The translations under genes and the position numbers were made by a program. From Xenorhabdus budapestensis (GTDB lineage Bacteria; Pseudomonadota; Gammaproteobacteria; Enterobacterales; Enterobacteriaceae): a stretch of DNA of 64,000 bases. The DNA is taken from contig NZ_NIBS01000002.1 in assembly GCF_002632465.1 (NCBI RefSeq), forward strand, positions 248,001 through 312,000, in the 5' to 3' direction. The notes under the pieces are model-generated. The model did no database searches. It saw only the letters and a list, made by a program, of their open reading frames with translations, and was not told the origin of the DNA. Shown here one piece after another: positions 1 to 9,262 of the stretch (the stretch's first letter is position 1; each line of letters opens with the position of its first letter).

Positions 1-2
1 AA

Positions 3-3000
3 CTCGGTGGTCACTCCCTGCTGGCTATCCAACTTGCTGCCCGAATACGCCAGAAACTGGCGCGGGAATTGCACTTACAGCAACTCTTTTCCCACCCTGT
101 CCTGACCGATTTAGCAACCGTGCTTATCGACACCCCTGTGACAAACCAAATCATTATTTCTGCGACTGATCGTAGCCAACCCTTACCACTCTCTTTCTCT
201 CAACAACGCTTGTGGTTTATCATCCATCTCAATACCAAAACCAATCTGGCCTATCATATCCCGATGGCCCTGCATCTCAGCGGACATCTCGATCATACTG
301 CTCTTGCGACTGCGCTTAACCATCTCGTCAGCCGACATGAAAGTTTACGTACCCGTTTTGTCCTGATTGATGAACAGCCTCACCAATATATTGATAGTGC
401 AGATACTGGTTTTTCTCTGGCCTATCAAGATCTGCGCAGTTTAGACGAAACATCTCGCATGACCCATATTAACGAATTGGCAGAACTCGAAACACAAACG
501 CCATTTGACTTTGCTAATGAGCCAATGATTCGGGGCCAATTACTGCAACTATCTGATGAAGAACATGTATTGCTCCTGACCCAGCATCACATCATTACCG
601 ATGGCTGGTCGGTGGGGATACTGCTCCGGGAACTAAGTGCTCTTTACCGTACCGCACTGGGAAAATATAGCGATCCTTTACCTCACCTCCCCATCCAGTA
701 CCCGGATTATGCCGTCTGGCAACAGAAATGGTTACAAGGTGTGGTTCTCACTACACAACGGGATTTCTGGCAAAAACAACTTCAGGGTGCACCGGTATTG
801 CTCGATCTTCCTACAGATTATCCACGCCCGCCGGAACAACGATACACTGGCAGTCACGTCCCTGTTCACCTGAATGCTGACTTACTGTCTGCTCTCAAAA
901 CACTCGGACAGCGTCAAGACACGACGTTATTTATGATCCTGCTTGCAGCCTGGGGGATCATACTTACCCGTTTAAGCGGGCAGGATGATATTGTCATCGG
1001 CACGCCTGTCGCTAACCGTCCACTGAGTGAACTTGAAGGATTGATTGGCTTTTTCGTCAATACCCTGCCTTTGCGCATTGAGCTGAAACCGTGCGATTCT
1101 GTGGCAAATCTGCTCACCCACGTTCGTGAACGTGCGCTGGCAGCTTATGCACATCAAGACTTGCCTTTTGAACAATTAGTGGAAATTCTGCAACCTGAAC
1201 GCAGCCTGAGCTACAACCCAATTTTTCAGGTTATGCTGGCCCTAAACAACACTTCCACTCAGTCTCTTGAATTGCCGGGTTTATCTGTCTCACCGATAGA
1301 ACAGCCACATCCCAGCGCGTACTTTGACCTGACGCTGTCACTGTCCGAAACTTTGGATGACCTCAATGGTTATCTGGAATACGCTTCGGATCTCTTCAAG
1401 CACACAACAGTTGAACGCATGGTTGGATATCTCATCAATGTGCTAACTGCCATGGCAACCGATGAAACCCAAGCCATTGGCCGCCTGCTGATGTTATCTG
1501 CTGAGGAGCGCCAACAATTACTGGTGGATTTCAATACCCCTCAATCCTGTCAAAATACCGGAGTTAACTTGCCGGACAGTACGTTGATTCATCAACTGTT
1601 CGAAGCACAAGTACAACGCACACCAAACGCGACAGCGGTGATATTTGAAGGCCAATCTTTGAGTTACCACGAACTGAACTGTCGCGCCAATCAACTGGCA
1701 CATGGACTAATTGCCTTTGGTGTTCATCCTGATGATCGTGTCGCCATTCATGTTGAACGGGGTTTAGACATGATTATCGGCCTATTCGGGATCTTAAAAG
1801 CCGGGGCCGGTTATATTCCACTTGATCCAGAATACCCTACCGAACGGCTGATTTATCAGTTATCGGACTGCAAACCGGTATTATTGTTGACCCAGAAACA
1901 ATTAAAGACACGTTTACCAATACAGGATATTCCCATCTGGCTGCTGGACGACGAAATTCACCAAGGTAACATGCAAAAACTGCCTGCCTATAATCCTGAT
2001 AGCCCGCAAATGGGGATCAAGCCGCACCACTTGGCTTATATCATCTACACCTCTGGTTCAACCGGAAATCCAAAAGGCGTTATGTTGGAACACCACAATA
2101 TCGTTAGCCTTATTCATGCTCAATGTCAGGTGAGTGAACCTCACTTGGGCGATCGGGTTTTGCAATTTGTGACCTTCGCGTTTGACATTTCAGTGTCAGA
2201 TATTTTTCCTACTCTGGCTTCAGGTGCCACACTGGTTCTGCGCCCATCCTATATCAAAATACCGGATGTCACCTTTGTCGATTTTTTGCGTGAACAGAAA
2301 ATAACCATTATCAATATACCGACCGCCTTCTGGCACCATTGGGTACAAGAAATGATAGTCAGACGCAGTGGTTTCAGCCCCTACCTGCGTACCATTATTG
2401 TTGGAGGTGATAAAGTAGAGCACCGCTATTTAATGGACTGGCTATCGTACCCGGAAACACAATCCTGCCGTTGGATCAATGCCTATGGTCCTACAGAGAT
2501 CACCGTTACTGCAACTACTATGCCGATAAACAAGGACATGACAGTAGACAAAGGAACAGTGTCAGATAATAAAAATACTCCCTCTATTACCAACAACGTT
2601 ATCACCAACAACATTCCGATTGGGCGCCCACTGTCTAATACCCGTGTCTATATTCTGGACACACTCGGTCAGCCAGTTCCTATCGGCGTAAGTGGCGAAA
2701 TTTATATCGGAGGCATGGGCGTCGCCCGTGGTTATTCAAATCAACCAGAGCTAACAGCAGAAAAATTTGTTGTTGATCCCTTTAGCGAGCACCCCAACGC
2801 GCGTATGTATAAAACTGGCGATCTGGCTCGCTGGCGATCTGACGGCAATATCGAGTACCTCGGTCGCAATGATTTTCAGGTCAAGATCCGCGGATTCCGT
2901 ATTGAACCGGGAGAAATCGAAACCAGATTGCTACAATGTCAGGGCGTACGTGAAGCTATTGTACTTGCTCGCGAAGATGCTTCTTATGAAAAAACAAGGG

Positions 3001-5261
3001 GTGATAAACGCCTTGTTGCTTATCTGACCGCCGAACCCAATACAAAACTTGTGCCCGCAGAACTACGCCAGCAACTCGCACAATACCTTGCTGACTATAT
3101 GCTGCCCAGTGCATTTGTGATACTGAGTGCTTTTCCGTTGGCTCCCAATGGCAAACTCAACCGCCAAGCCCTGCCGATGCCGGATCAGTCATCAATCGTG
3201 ACTCAAGCTTATGAAACACCGCTCGGTGAAAAAGAAAGAGTTCTGATGGAGATCTGGCAAACATTATTAGGGTTGGAAAAAGTTGGCCGCTATGACCATT
3301 TCTTTGAACTGGGTGGTCATTCTCTGATGGTTATCCATCTGATCGAACGACTGCGCAGCCGGGGTTGGAGCCTTGATATACGAACCGTTTTTGTCACTCC
3401 GATATTGGCTGAAATGGCAAAAGTAATGCAGGACATTGAAAATAACGCGGCCACATCCACCATGTCCGCTATACCGCCTAATCTGATCCCTGATGACTGC
3501 ACCGCCATTACTCCTGATATGCTGCCACTGGTTTCTCTGACACAACCCGAAATTGATACTATCGCCGCCGCCGTTCCTGATGGCATCACCAATATTCAGG
3601 ATATCTACCCACTCGCATCATTACAGGCAGGTATGTTGTTCCACCATCTGATGCAAACACAAGGAGACGTTTATCTGTTACATACCTTGTTTACGTTCGA
3701 CACCCGCGAACGTCTTGATGCTTTTCTGGCAGCCTTACAACAGCTCATTAATCGCCATGATATTCTGCGCACAGCTATTTGCTGGGAGGGCTTAACACAA
3801 CCAGTGCAAGTTGTCTGGCGTCAGGCTTCCTTGCATATCAACAACTTTGTGCCGGACGGTGATAACGATATTTCTTCCCAGTTGCTGGCGCATACCGCCC
3901 CACACCAGCGCCGTCTTGATATAAGTCAGGCACCGCTATTCTCTGCTGATATTGCCTATGATCCGCATCAAGATGAATGGTTGCTGGCTTTCTGCTGCCA
4001 CCATATACTTAATGACCATATATCGTTGGATATTATCATCACTGAAATCAAAGAACTTTTGCACCCGCATATCAAACTGTTACCTCCTGCACTGCCTTAT
4101 CGTCACTTTATCGCTCAGTCTTTATGCGTACCGATATCAGATCACGAAACTTTTTTCCGTGAAATGCTCGCCGATGTGGATGCACCAACCGCGCCTTTCG
4201 GAATAGTGGATATCTACAGTGAAAATAGACAGATAACCGAGGTCGTCAAGCCACTTAACGCCGCCCTATCCAGAGCTATCCGCAAACAGGCGCGTCGTCA
4301 GGGAGTCAGTCCCGGAGTATTGTTCCATGTCGCGCTAGCACAAGTTCTGGCAAAAATAAGCAGACGAGATGATGTCGTCTTCGGGACAGTCTTGCTCGGA
4401 CGCATGCAGGGAAATGCTGACATTGAGCAGATTCTGGGGCTGTTTATCAATACTCTGCCTGTGCGCATCCAACTTGCAGAGAACAGCGCACAAGAAACTG
4501 TGCAAGCGGCCTACCGCAGTCTGACGCAGTTACTTGAGCACGAACAGGCACCACTGGCACTGGCTCAGCGCTGTAGTGGTGTAACACCGCCTCTGCCACT
4601 GTTTAATACACTGCTTAACTATCGCCATAGTCAATCAAACGTGACTAACACCCTATGGGAAGGCATACGCCTGGTGACAGGACAGGAAAGAACCAATTAC
4701 CCTCTCTACTTGGCAGTAGATGATTTGGCTAGAGGTTTCCTGTTGACAGCCCAGACTGTATCGGGAATCGATCCGGCGCGCCTGATTGCCTGCATGACGA
4801 CGGCCCTAACGGATCTGGTAAAAACATTGGCAAACGAACCTCATAAACCAATCATGGATATTTCTACTTTGCCCGATAAAGAACGCCAGCAATTACTGGC
4901 GGATTTTAGTGCTGTTCAGGCTGGCTTAGCGCAAGATTTGCTGATACCAGACCAATCTGCCGTTGTAACTTCCGGCCATTCCGACTATAAAGCACCGCTC
5001 GGTGAAGTAGAGATTGCACTGGCTGAAATATGGCAAAAGTTGCTGAAACTGGAACAAGTAAGCCGCCATGATAATTTCTTCGCGTTAGGAGGTCATTCAT
5101 TGATAGCGATACAATTGTTAGCCCGTATGCGTGAACAAAACATGGAGATCCCATTAGCAACGTTGTTTACTCATCCCACATTATGTGAACTGGCTAAGGC
5201 CATAAACCAAAATCACTCAACCGAATTTAATCGCTCAAACTGCAATTATGAACTGAAATAA
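3..5261 (+). CDS. Nonribosomal peptide synthetase, 3' part (5' end outside window)
   Basis: Partial NRPS, open in frame from base 3 (about 1752 residues visible). Domains in order: end of a peptidyl carrier protein (PCP; LGGHSLLAI at 3-29), a condensation domain with intact HHIITDG near 585-605, an adenylation domain (YTSGSTGNPKG near 2050, NAYGPTE at 2478-2498, YKTGDLARW near 2810, NGKLNRQAL near 3150), a PCP (FFELGGHSL near 3300), a second condensation-type domain (about 3590-4850) whose active-site motif reads HHILNDH rather than HHxxxDG, and a terminal PCP (FFALGGHSL near 5080). No adenylation domain precedes the last PCP and no thioesterase follows. By hand alignment to GrsA the adenylation pocket reads about D-I-S-A-I-G-A-V-T-K; I do not assign a substrate. 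A separate thioesterase lies at 9263. Role: assembly of a peptide on carrier-bound thioesters in the cytoplasm. Confidence 0.95.
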   Translation, partial: LGGHSLLAIQLAARIRQKLARELHLQQLFSHPVLTDLATVLIDTPVTNQIIISATDRSQPLPLSFSQQRLWFIIHLNTKTNLAYHIPMALHLSGHLDHTALATALNHLVSRHESLRTRFVLIDEQPHQYIDSADTGFSLAYQDLRSLDETSRMTHINELAELETQTPFDFANEPMIRGQLLQLSDEEHVLLLTQHHIITDGWSVGILLRELSALYRTALGKYSDPLPHLPIQYPDYAVWQQKWLQGVVLTTQRDFWQKQLQGAPVLLDLPTDYPRPPEQRYTGSHVPVHLNADLLSALKTLGQRQDTTLFMILLAAWGIILTRLSGQDDIVIGTPVANRPLSELEGLIGFFVNTLPLRIELKPCDSVANLLTHVRERALAAYAHQDLPFEQLVEILQPERSLSYNPIFQVMLALNNTSTQSLELPGLSVSPIEQPHPSAYFDLTLSLSETLDDLNGYLEYASDLFKHTTVERMVGYLINVLTAMATDETQAIGRLLMLSAEERQQLLVDFNTPQSCQNTGVNLPDSTLIHQLFEAQVQRTPNATAVIFEGQSLSYHELNCRANQLAHGLIAFGVHPDDRVAIHVERGLDMIIGLFGILKAGAGYIPLDPEYPTERLIYQLSDCKPVLLLTQKQLKTRLPIQDIPIWLLDDEIHQGNMQKLPAYNPDSPQMGIKPHHLAYIIYTSGSTGNPKGVMLEHHNIVSLIHAQCQVSEPHLGDRVLQFVTFAFDISVSDIFPTLASGATLVLRPSYIKIPDVTFVDFLREQKITIINIPTAFWHHWVQEMIVRRSGFSPYLRTIIVGGDKVEHRYLMDWLSYPETQSCRWINAYGPTEITVTATTMPINKDMTVDKGTVSDNKNTPSITNNVITNNIPIGRPLSNTRVYILDTLGQPVPIGVSGEIYIGGMGVARGYSNQPELTAEKFVVDPFSEHPNARMYKTGDLARWRSDGNIEYLGRNDFQVKIRGFRIEPGEIETRLLQCQGVREAIVLAREDASYEKTRGDKRLVAYLTAEPNTKLVPAELRQQLAQYLADYMLPSAFVILSAFPLAPNGKLNRQALPMPDQSSIVTQAYETPLGEKERVLMEIWQTLLGLEKVGRYDHFFELGGHSLMVIHLIERLRSRGWSLDIRTVFVTPILAEMAKVMQDIENNAATSTMSAIPPNLIPDDCTAITPDMLPLVSLTQPEIDTIAAAVPDGITNIQDIYPLASLQAGMLFHHLMQTQGDVYLLHTLFTFDTRERLDAFLAALQQLINRHDILRTAICWEGLTQPVQVVWRQASLHINNFVPDGDNDISSQLLAHTAPHQRRLDISQAPLFSADIAYDPHQDEWLLAFCCHHILNDHISLDIIITEIKELLHPHIKLLPPALPYRHFIAQSLCVPISDHETFFREMLADVDAPTAPFGIVDIYSENRQITEVVKPLNAALSRAIRKQARRQGVSPGVLFHVALAQVLAKISRRDDVVFGTVLLGRMQGNADIEQILGLFINTLPVRIQLAENSAQETVQAAYRSLTQLLEHEQAPLALAQRCSGVTPPLPLFNTLLNYRHSQSNVTNTLWEGIRLVTGQERTNYPLYLAVDDLARGFLLTAQTVSGIDPARLIACMTTALTDLVKTLANEPHKPIMDISTLPDKERQQLLADFSAVQAGLAQDLLIPDQSAVVTSGHSDYKAPLGEVEIALAEIWQKLLKLEQVSRHDNFFALGGHSLIAIQLLARMREQNMEIPLATLFTHPTLCELAKAINQNHSTEFNRSNCNYELK

Positions 5262-5270
5262 AAATTAAAC

Positions 5271-5298
5271 GGCTCCACAATCTGTAGACTGTGGAGCC
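5271..5298. terminator. Bidirectional terminator between converging NRPS and SDR genes
   Basis: Perfect 9-bp stem GGCTCCACA (5271-5279) / TGTGGAGCC (5290-5298). A T-rich tract follows on the plus strand (ACTTTTC) and an A-rich tract precedes it (T-rich when read on the minus strand). It lies between the stop codons of two convergent genes. Confidence 0.75.
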
Positions 5299-5328
5299 AC
5301 TTTTCAATCAGTTACCTAACGGACACCT

Positions 5329-6087
5329 TTAATTAAAATTAGGTTGACCATTGGATGCCGTTAGCCCGCCATCTACTGGCAAGTTCACACCATTAATGAA
5401 ACTGGCATCCTCACTCGCCAAAAATGCAATAGCAGCGGCCACTTCAGAAGGCTGCCCTGGCCGTTTCAACGAAATACGACTATCGAAAGACTCAAGAGTT
5501 TCCTCGTCAAGACGTGCGACCATCGGGGTCAATACTAAACCTGGACAAACGGCATTGACACGAACACCTTGTGAACCATAATCCAGAGCCATAGCACGGG
5601 TGAGATTAACGACAGCGCCTTTTGACGCGCAATAGTGAGCGCCACCCCAATCTCCCCCTAAACCAGATATAGAGGCATTATTGACAATACATCCTTTACT
5701 TTTCAGCAAATGAGGTAAAGCAAAATAACTACAATTAAGCACGCCATTGAAATTCGTCGCTAATACCGCATTAGCCTCTTCTTCTGAGATATTCAATAAA
5801 TCGCCGACTGCATACAATCCTGCATTGTTCACCAGAATATCGATCCGGCCAAAATGCCTGACCGTTTCATCAACCATATTTTTAACTGATTCCCGATCTG
5901 TAACATCAGTCTGGATCACCAACGCTTTTTCCGATGGCAGTTCACTGAAAACACAATGAAGCTTATCAGTATCCCGTCCTGCTAATACAACAATGGCCCC
6001 CTCTTGCGAAAAACGTTTCGCTGTAGCCTCCCCAATACCGCTTCCTGCGCCAGTAATAATGACAACCTTATCCTCAAATCGAATCAT
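5329..6087 (-). CDS. Short-chain dehydrogenase/reductase (SDR)
   Basis: 252-residue classical SDR, a typical length. It shows the Rossmann cofactor motif TGAGSGIG near residues 12-19, the NNAG structural motif, a catalytic Ser followed by YCASK (YxxxK), and the PG-plus-threonine segment after the active site (CPGLVLTPM). It would catalyse NAD(P)(H)-dependent oxidation or reduction of a small alcohol or ketone in the cytoplasm; the substrate cannot be told. ATG start at 6087. It converges on the NRPS gene, so a tailoring role is possible, but it is transcribed oppositely and could be unrelated. Confidence 0.85.
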   Translation of the reverse strand: MIRFEDKVVIITGAGSGIGEATAKRFSQEGAIVVLAGRDTDKLHCVFSELPSEKALVIQTDVTDRESVKNMVDETVRHFGRIDILVNNAGLYAVGDLLNISEEEANAVLATNFNGVLNCSYFALPHLLKSKGCIVNNASISGLGGDWGGAHYCASKGAVVNLTRAMALDYGSQGVRVNAVCPGLVLTPMVARLDEETLESFDSRISLKRPGQPSEVAAAIAFLASEDASFINGVNLPVDGGLTASNGQPNFN

Positions 6088-6700
6088 GTTATTACCCTCA
6101 TTGATGTATTTTCAATGCCCGTTATAAATCCAGAAATAGCAATATTCTTGATCCCGTTCTTCCTGACTGGAATTTATATGCCAGTGAGCATTGCGTATTT
6201 CAGATATTGATTGAGATATGGAAACTGATTTATTCAAGATAGATGTTATCTTATCGTCAGATAATGTATTTTAAAATTTATAAAAAACAGGAAATGTTTA
6301 ACTATCATATCCTCCAGAATATAATTTGTTAATTACCTTGCTATTTCTTTTTTTATACCTGATTAACCATTAATTATTCAATAAAGGATTAATTAATGTT
6401 TTCTCAGTAAAAAATATAATAACCCTTCTTCCAGTAATTTCAGGCTAATAGTTTTATAAAACAAAAATAGCTTTATACAACAAAAATAGTTTTCCCCAAA
6501 TAAAGTAGAAAAATTGGCTAATGTGCAACAACAAAATCCCTGGATTAGCAATGATTATTAGAGAGCTGGTGCTATATCCTTCGTCTTTCAAATTCCCTCT
6601 TTGTCGGCTGAGCTAATTTAACATAATTCAGATATGATATTGTTTTTTCTCATAAAATAATGCATTATTCTCCTTTTTGCAGTTTAGCAGGTAATAAAAA
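6088..6700. other. AT-rich intergenic region, 613 bp
   Basis: Divergent intergenic space between the SDR gene and the lipoprotein gene. It holds an imperfect direct repeat of about 19 bp around 6452-6490 (two copies of ACAAAAATAG spaced by an A/T-rich stretch) and a half copy of the dispersed palindromic repeat at 6574-6593. No credible gene seen. Confidence 0.5.
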
Positions 6701-7216
6701 GTGAAAATGAAATCATTTTGCATCTCAGCAATCGCAGCCTCTGCAATTATCATCAGTGGATGCCAATCCAATGCTGATTCATTTGCAGCAGATGTTTATG
6801 ACACAACTCAGTTAAACGAAAAACAAGAAACAAAGACAATCAATATCATTTCTGTCCTTCCTGCCAAAATCGTTGTAGAAAACAACTCCAATAGACAAGC
6901 TGCTCAAACATTTGGTGCCATTCTTGGTGCTGTGGCTGGTGGTGTTGTGGGTTATAACGCAGGTCCCGGTTCCAGAGCAGGTATTGCGGCAGGTGCAGTC
7001 GGTGGTGGCGCACTTGGTGCAGCAGCAGGATCAATAGTAGATGATAAAGTCATCGTTGAAGGTGTCTCTCTTACCTATAAAGAAAACACTAAAATTTACA
7101 CCTCAACTCAAGTTGGGCGCACATGCCAATTCACTCCAGGGCTAGCGGTAGTCATTTCAACCAGAGCAAACGAAACGCGCGTTCAGCCTAATGCTACGTG
7201 CCAGGATAAAAAATAA
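6701..7216 (+). CDS. Outer-membrane lipoprotein with glycine-zipper domain
   Basis: 171 residues. The N-terminus is a lipoprotein signal peptide ending in ISGC (lipobox, Cys near residue 21). A Gly/Ala-rich stretch at about residues 72-110 (GAILGAVAGGVVGYNAG ... GAVGGGALGAAAGS) matches the glycine-zipper 2TM type of SlyB/PcoP-like lipoproteins. It is followed by a small C-terminal beta-type region with one Cys pair (CQF, CQD). GTG at 6701 is chosen because AGG lies 9 nt upstream; ATG at 6707 is possible. The next gene starts 11 bp downstream, so the two are probably an operon. Expected location: outer membrane, periplasmic face. Function unknown. Confidence 0.75.
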   Translation: MKMKSFCISAIAASAIIISGCQSNADSFAADVYDTTQLNEKQETKTINIISVLPAKIVVENNSNRQAAQTFGAILGAVAGGVVGYNAGPGSRAGIAAGAVGGGALGAAAGSIVDDKVIVEGVSLTYKENTKIYTSTQVGRTCQFTPGLAVVISTRANETRVQPNATCQDKK

Positions 7217-7227
7217 GCAGGTGAACC

Positions 7228-7770
7228 ATGATTAAAAAAATTCTTATTACATCTTTACTGATCGTTCTATCCACTCCTGTACTTGCTTCACCTCTTCAAA
7301 GCCAGCTTTCTGCCATTGCTCAGGCAGAAAGTGAAGGTAAAGCAGAAGAGCAAAAACAGCAGGCCGAAAAGAAAGCGCTGTTAGAAAGAGCAGCCAGAGC
7401 GGAAAGAGAAAGAAAGCAAAGAGAAACTGCTGTCAGAGCAGAAAAAATCAGAAAGCAAGAAGCTACCCGCAAAGCTGAAAAACAAAGAGTGCTGACTGAA
7501 GCAGCGGCAGATAAGAAACGGGATCAGACTTATGAAGATGAACTACGCAAACTCGAAATAGAGATGAAAAAACTTGAACTAGAGAAACGTTCAGCCAGAA
7601 CGAAGCGTGAAAATGAGTTCATTGATCAAGAACTAAAAACTCAGGCAGCAAAAACGGATGTTATCCAGTCAGAAGCTGATGCCAACCGTAATTTATCATC
7701 GGGAGCTAAGTCTCTGTTAGAAAGCGAAGGCAAAGCCAGAGAGAAAAAATCCAGTGGTTGGTTTAAGTAA
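7228..7770 (+). CDS. Secreted periplasmic coiled-coil protein, function unknown
   Basis: 180 residues. A cleavable signal peptide is visible (MIKKILITSLLIVLSTPVLA, then SPLQ). The mature part is almost entirely charged (Lys, Glu, Arg, Gln, Ala), with long heptad-like helices from about residue 35 to 145, and ends in a Gly/Ser-rich tail (SSGWFK). It resembles small enterobacterial periplasmic proteins of unknown function (possibly DUF5384; not verifiable here). AGCAGGTGAACC upstream supplies a ribosome-binding site. It lies 11 bp after the glycine-zipper lipoprotein; the pair may act together at the envelope, with the lipoprotein as anchor. That is inference. Confidence 0.65.
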   Translation: MIKKILITSLLIVLSTPVLASPLQSQLSAIAQAESEGKAEEQKQQAEKKALLERAARAERERKQRETAVRAEKIRKQEATRKAEKQRVLTEAAADKKRDQTYEDELRKLEIEMKKLELEKRSARTKRENEFIDQELKTQAAKTDVIQSEADANRNLSSGAKSLLESEGKAREKKSSGWFK

Positions 7771-7922
7771 TCTATCTGTAAGTTTTCTGACTTGTATTGG
7801 CTCAAAATTCATCAGACGGACACCTTAAATAGATGTCCATAATTTCGCATCATTTCAAATAAATCAATCAATGGTTTGGTATGTTATTATTCCAAGCCAT
7901 TGGATCTTTTCTATAAATTTGT

Positions 7923-7970
7923 GATATACCCGTCGTCTTTCAAGTTACATCTTGAAATCCATAGGGTATA
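7923..7970. repeat. Dispersed palindromic intergenic repeat, complete copy
   Basis: Structure: GATATACCCGTCGTCTTTCA, AGTTACATCTTGAAATCC, ATAGGGTATA. The two arms (CTTTCAAG / CTTGAAA and ATATACCC / GGGTATA) can pair. Related copies occur at 13812-13860, 39064-39114 and 44558-44608, with half copies at 6574 and 8367. Confidence 0.6.
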
Positions 7971-7983
7971 TTGCAATTACACT

Positions 7984-8226
7984 TTACATAATTCGATACT
8001 TACTGCGAATATCTCTGACCTGAGATTTGAGTTGCCCGCAACCACCCAAAATTTCTGTACCATCACTTTTATCTGATATGCATCGGCAACCGGCTTCAGT
8101 AAGTGCTTTAGCAAAAGCAGGTATCTCTTCTGAAGGATTCAATGATATTCCATTTATATCACTAACTTCATTCAGGTATTTTAGCTTGATAACAAATATG
8201 TCTTTATCCACCAAATCTTTTTGCAA
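7984..8226 (-). CDS. Small hypothetical protein or gene remnant
   Basis: 80-codon open frame with only a TTG start (in-frame stop just upstream at 8233-8235). The C-terminal half contains CRC...GGCGQ and looks like a real small domain, but I recognise no family. There is no hydrophobic segment. It is flanked by palindromic repeat copies (7923-7970 and 8367-8392). It could be the 3' end of a gene that lost its start. Weakly supported. Confidence 0.25.
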   Translation of the reverse strand: MQKDLVDKDIFVIKLKYLNEVSDINGISLNPSEEIPAFAKALTEAGCRCISDKSDGTEILGGCGQLKSQVRDIRSKYRIM

Positions 8227-8406
8227 TGATTTTTATTGCCAACTTTAGTTCATTTATCAGACACACTGTTATTTGATAGAATATTTACGATTCCAAGTAT
8301 ATTATATTTCATCAATTTTTAAACATAGTAAAAATAACACCATCCAATTAGTTTGTTATCTGATTTTATATCCAATAGATTTCAAACTGGACGGGGTTAA
8401 CCAGTT

Positions 8407-9198
8407 TTGGTCATGCCAATATCGGTGCTCCCAGCGGTCTGCCACGTGGTAATCAGGATCACCCTGTCAATCTCACATAAAGCCTTAGTCAAAAAATCAC
8501 TAATTTCTTTTGAGAAAGATAGTGCTCTCCTGACTAATTATTATTCTAATATTATTTGCGAGCATGAATTCAGAGAAAAGCTGAATTTTGAGGCTTCCTG
8601 TTTCTTTGATACATTATCCAATATTAAATCGTATAGAAAACGATTAATATCAACTTTTATTTTTAACAAAGACAGTAGGATAAAACGGATAAAAAGTGGC
8701 AGTTTTAATCAGGCCGGAGCAGGAACCAAAAATAACACCTTTGATTTCAGAATAATCCCCAGATTATTTAAAGAAGCGCCTGAAGAAATGGAATCAGATG
8801 ATTTATTTAAGTTAATATTCTTTATAGCCGATCGCGTTTTTCAGTATGAAAAAATTTCTCAATTTAAGGTTATCACCCATTATACCTTAATAGATTGCTT
8901 TTCCAATGATGGAATGGAAACCTCTAATTCACCGGAGGGGATTCATCAGGATGGAGTGGATTATATCGTATCCGCTTTTGTTCTGGAGCGAGTTAACATT
9001 TCAGGTGGCGACAGTAAGATCTATATTAGTGATAAAAATAATCACATTCTGACCACTCAGCTACAAAGTGGGCAAGGAATATTTCAGCCCGATAAAGGCA
9101 CTGATTTGTGGCATGAAGTCACCCCGGTAAAATTGATAGATCCTACAGAAAGAGGCTATCACTCTACTATCGATTTTGACATTGATCTTAGCGTATAG
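8407..9198 (+). CDS. 2-oxoglutarate/Fe(II)-dependent dioxygenase (2OG-Fe dioxygenase family)
   Basis: About 240-260 residues. The C-terminal half carries the metal site typical of the amino-acid hydroxylase family that includes isoleucine dioxygenase: IHQDGVDY (HxD), GGDSKIY, then LWHEVTP (distal His), and a downstream Arg candidate for 2-oxoglutarate (ERGYHS). Expected reaction: hydroxylation of a free or carrier-bound amino acid with 2-oxoglutarate and O2. The start is unclear: the open frame begins with TTG at 8407 (ATG at 8413), has no good ribosome-binding site, and its first 30 codons do not look like family sequence; a half copy of the dispersed repeat (8367-8392) lies just upstream. 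The gene may have lost its native start. Near an NRPS and a thioesterase it is a plausible tailoring enzyme. Confidence 0.75.
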   Translation: MVMPISVLPAVCHVVIRITLSISHKALVKKSLISFEKDSALLTNYYSNIICEHEFREKLNFEASCFFDTLSNIKSYRKRLISTFIFNKDSRIKRIKSGSFNQAGAGTKNNTFDFRIIPRLFKEAPEEMESDDLFKLIFFIADRVFQYEKISQFKVITHYTLIDCFSNDGMETSNSPEGIHQDGVDYIVSAFVLERVNISGGDSKIYISDKNNHILTTQLQSGQGIFQPDKGTDLWHEVTPVKLIDPTERGYHSTIDFDIDLSV

Positions 9199-9262
9199 CA
9201 CTATCAATAAGTTCTAAATCGCATCACAATAAATACACCTTATTAATCAAACAACTGACTCT

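Noticed and set aside
5747..5959. Plus-strand open frames opposite the SDR gene
   Set aside because: Shadow frames of a well-supported gene; no motifs.
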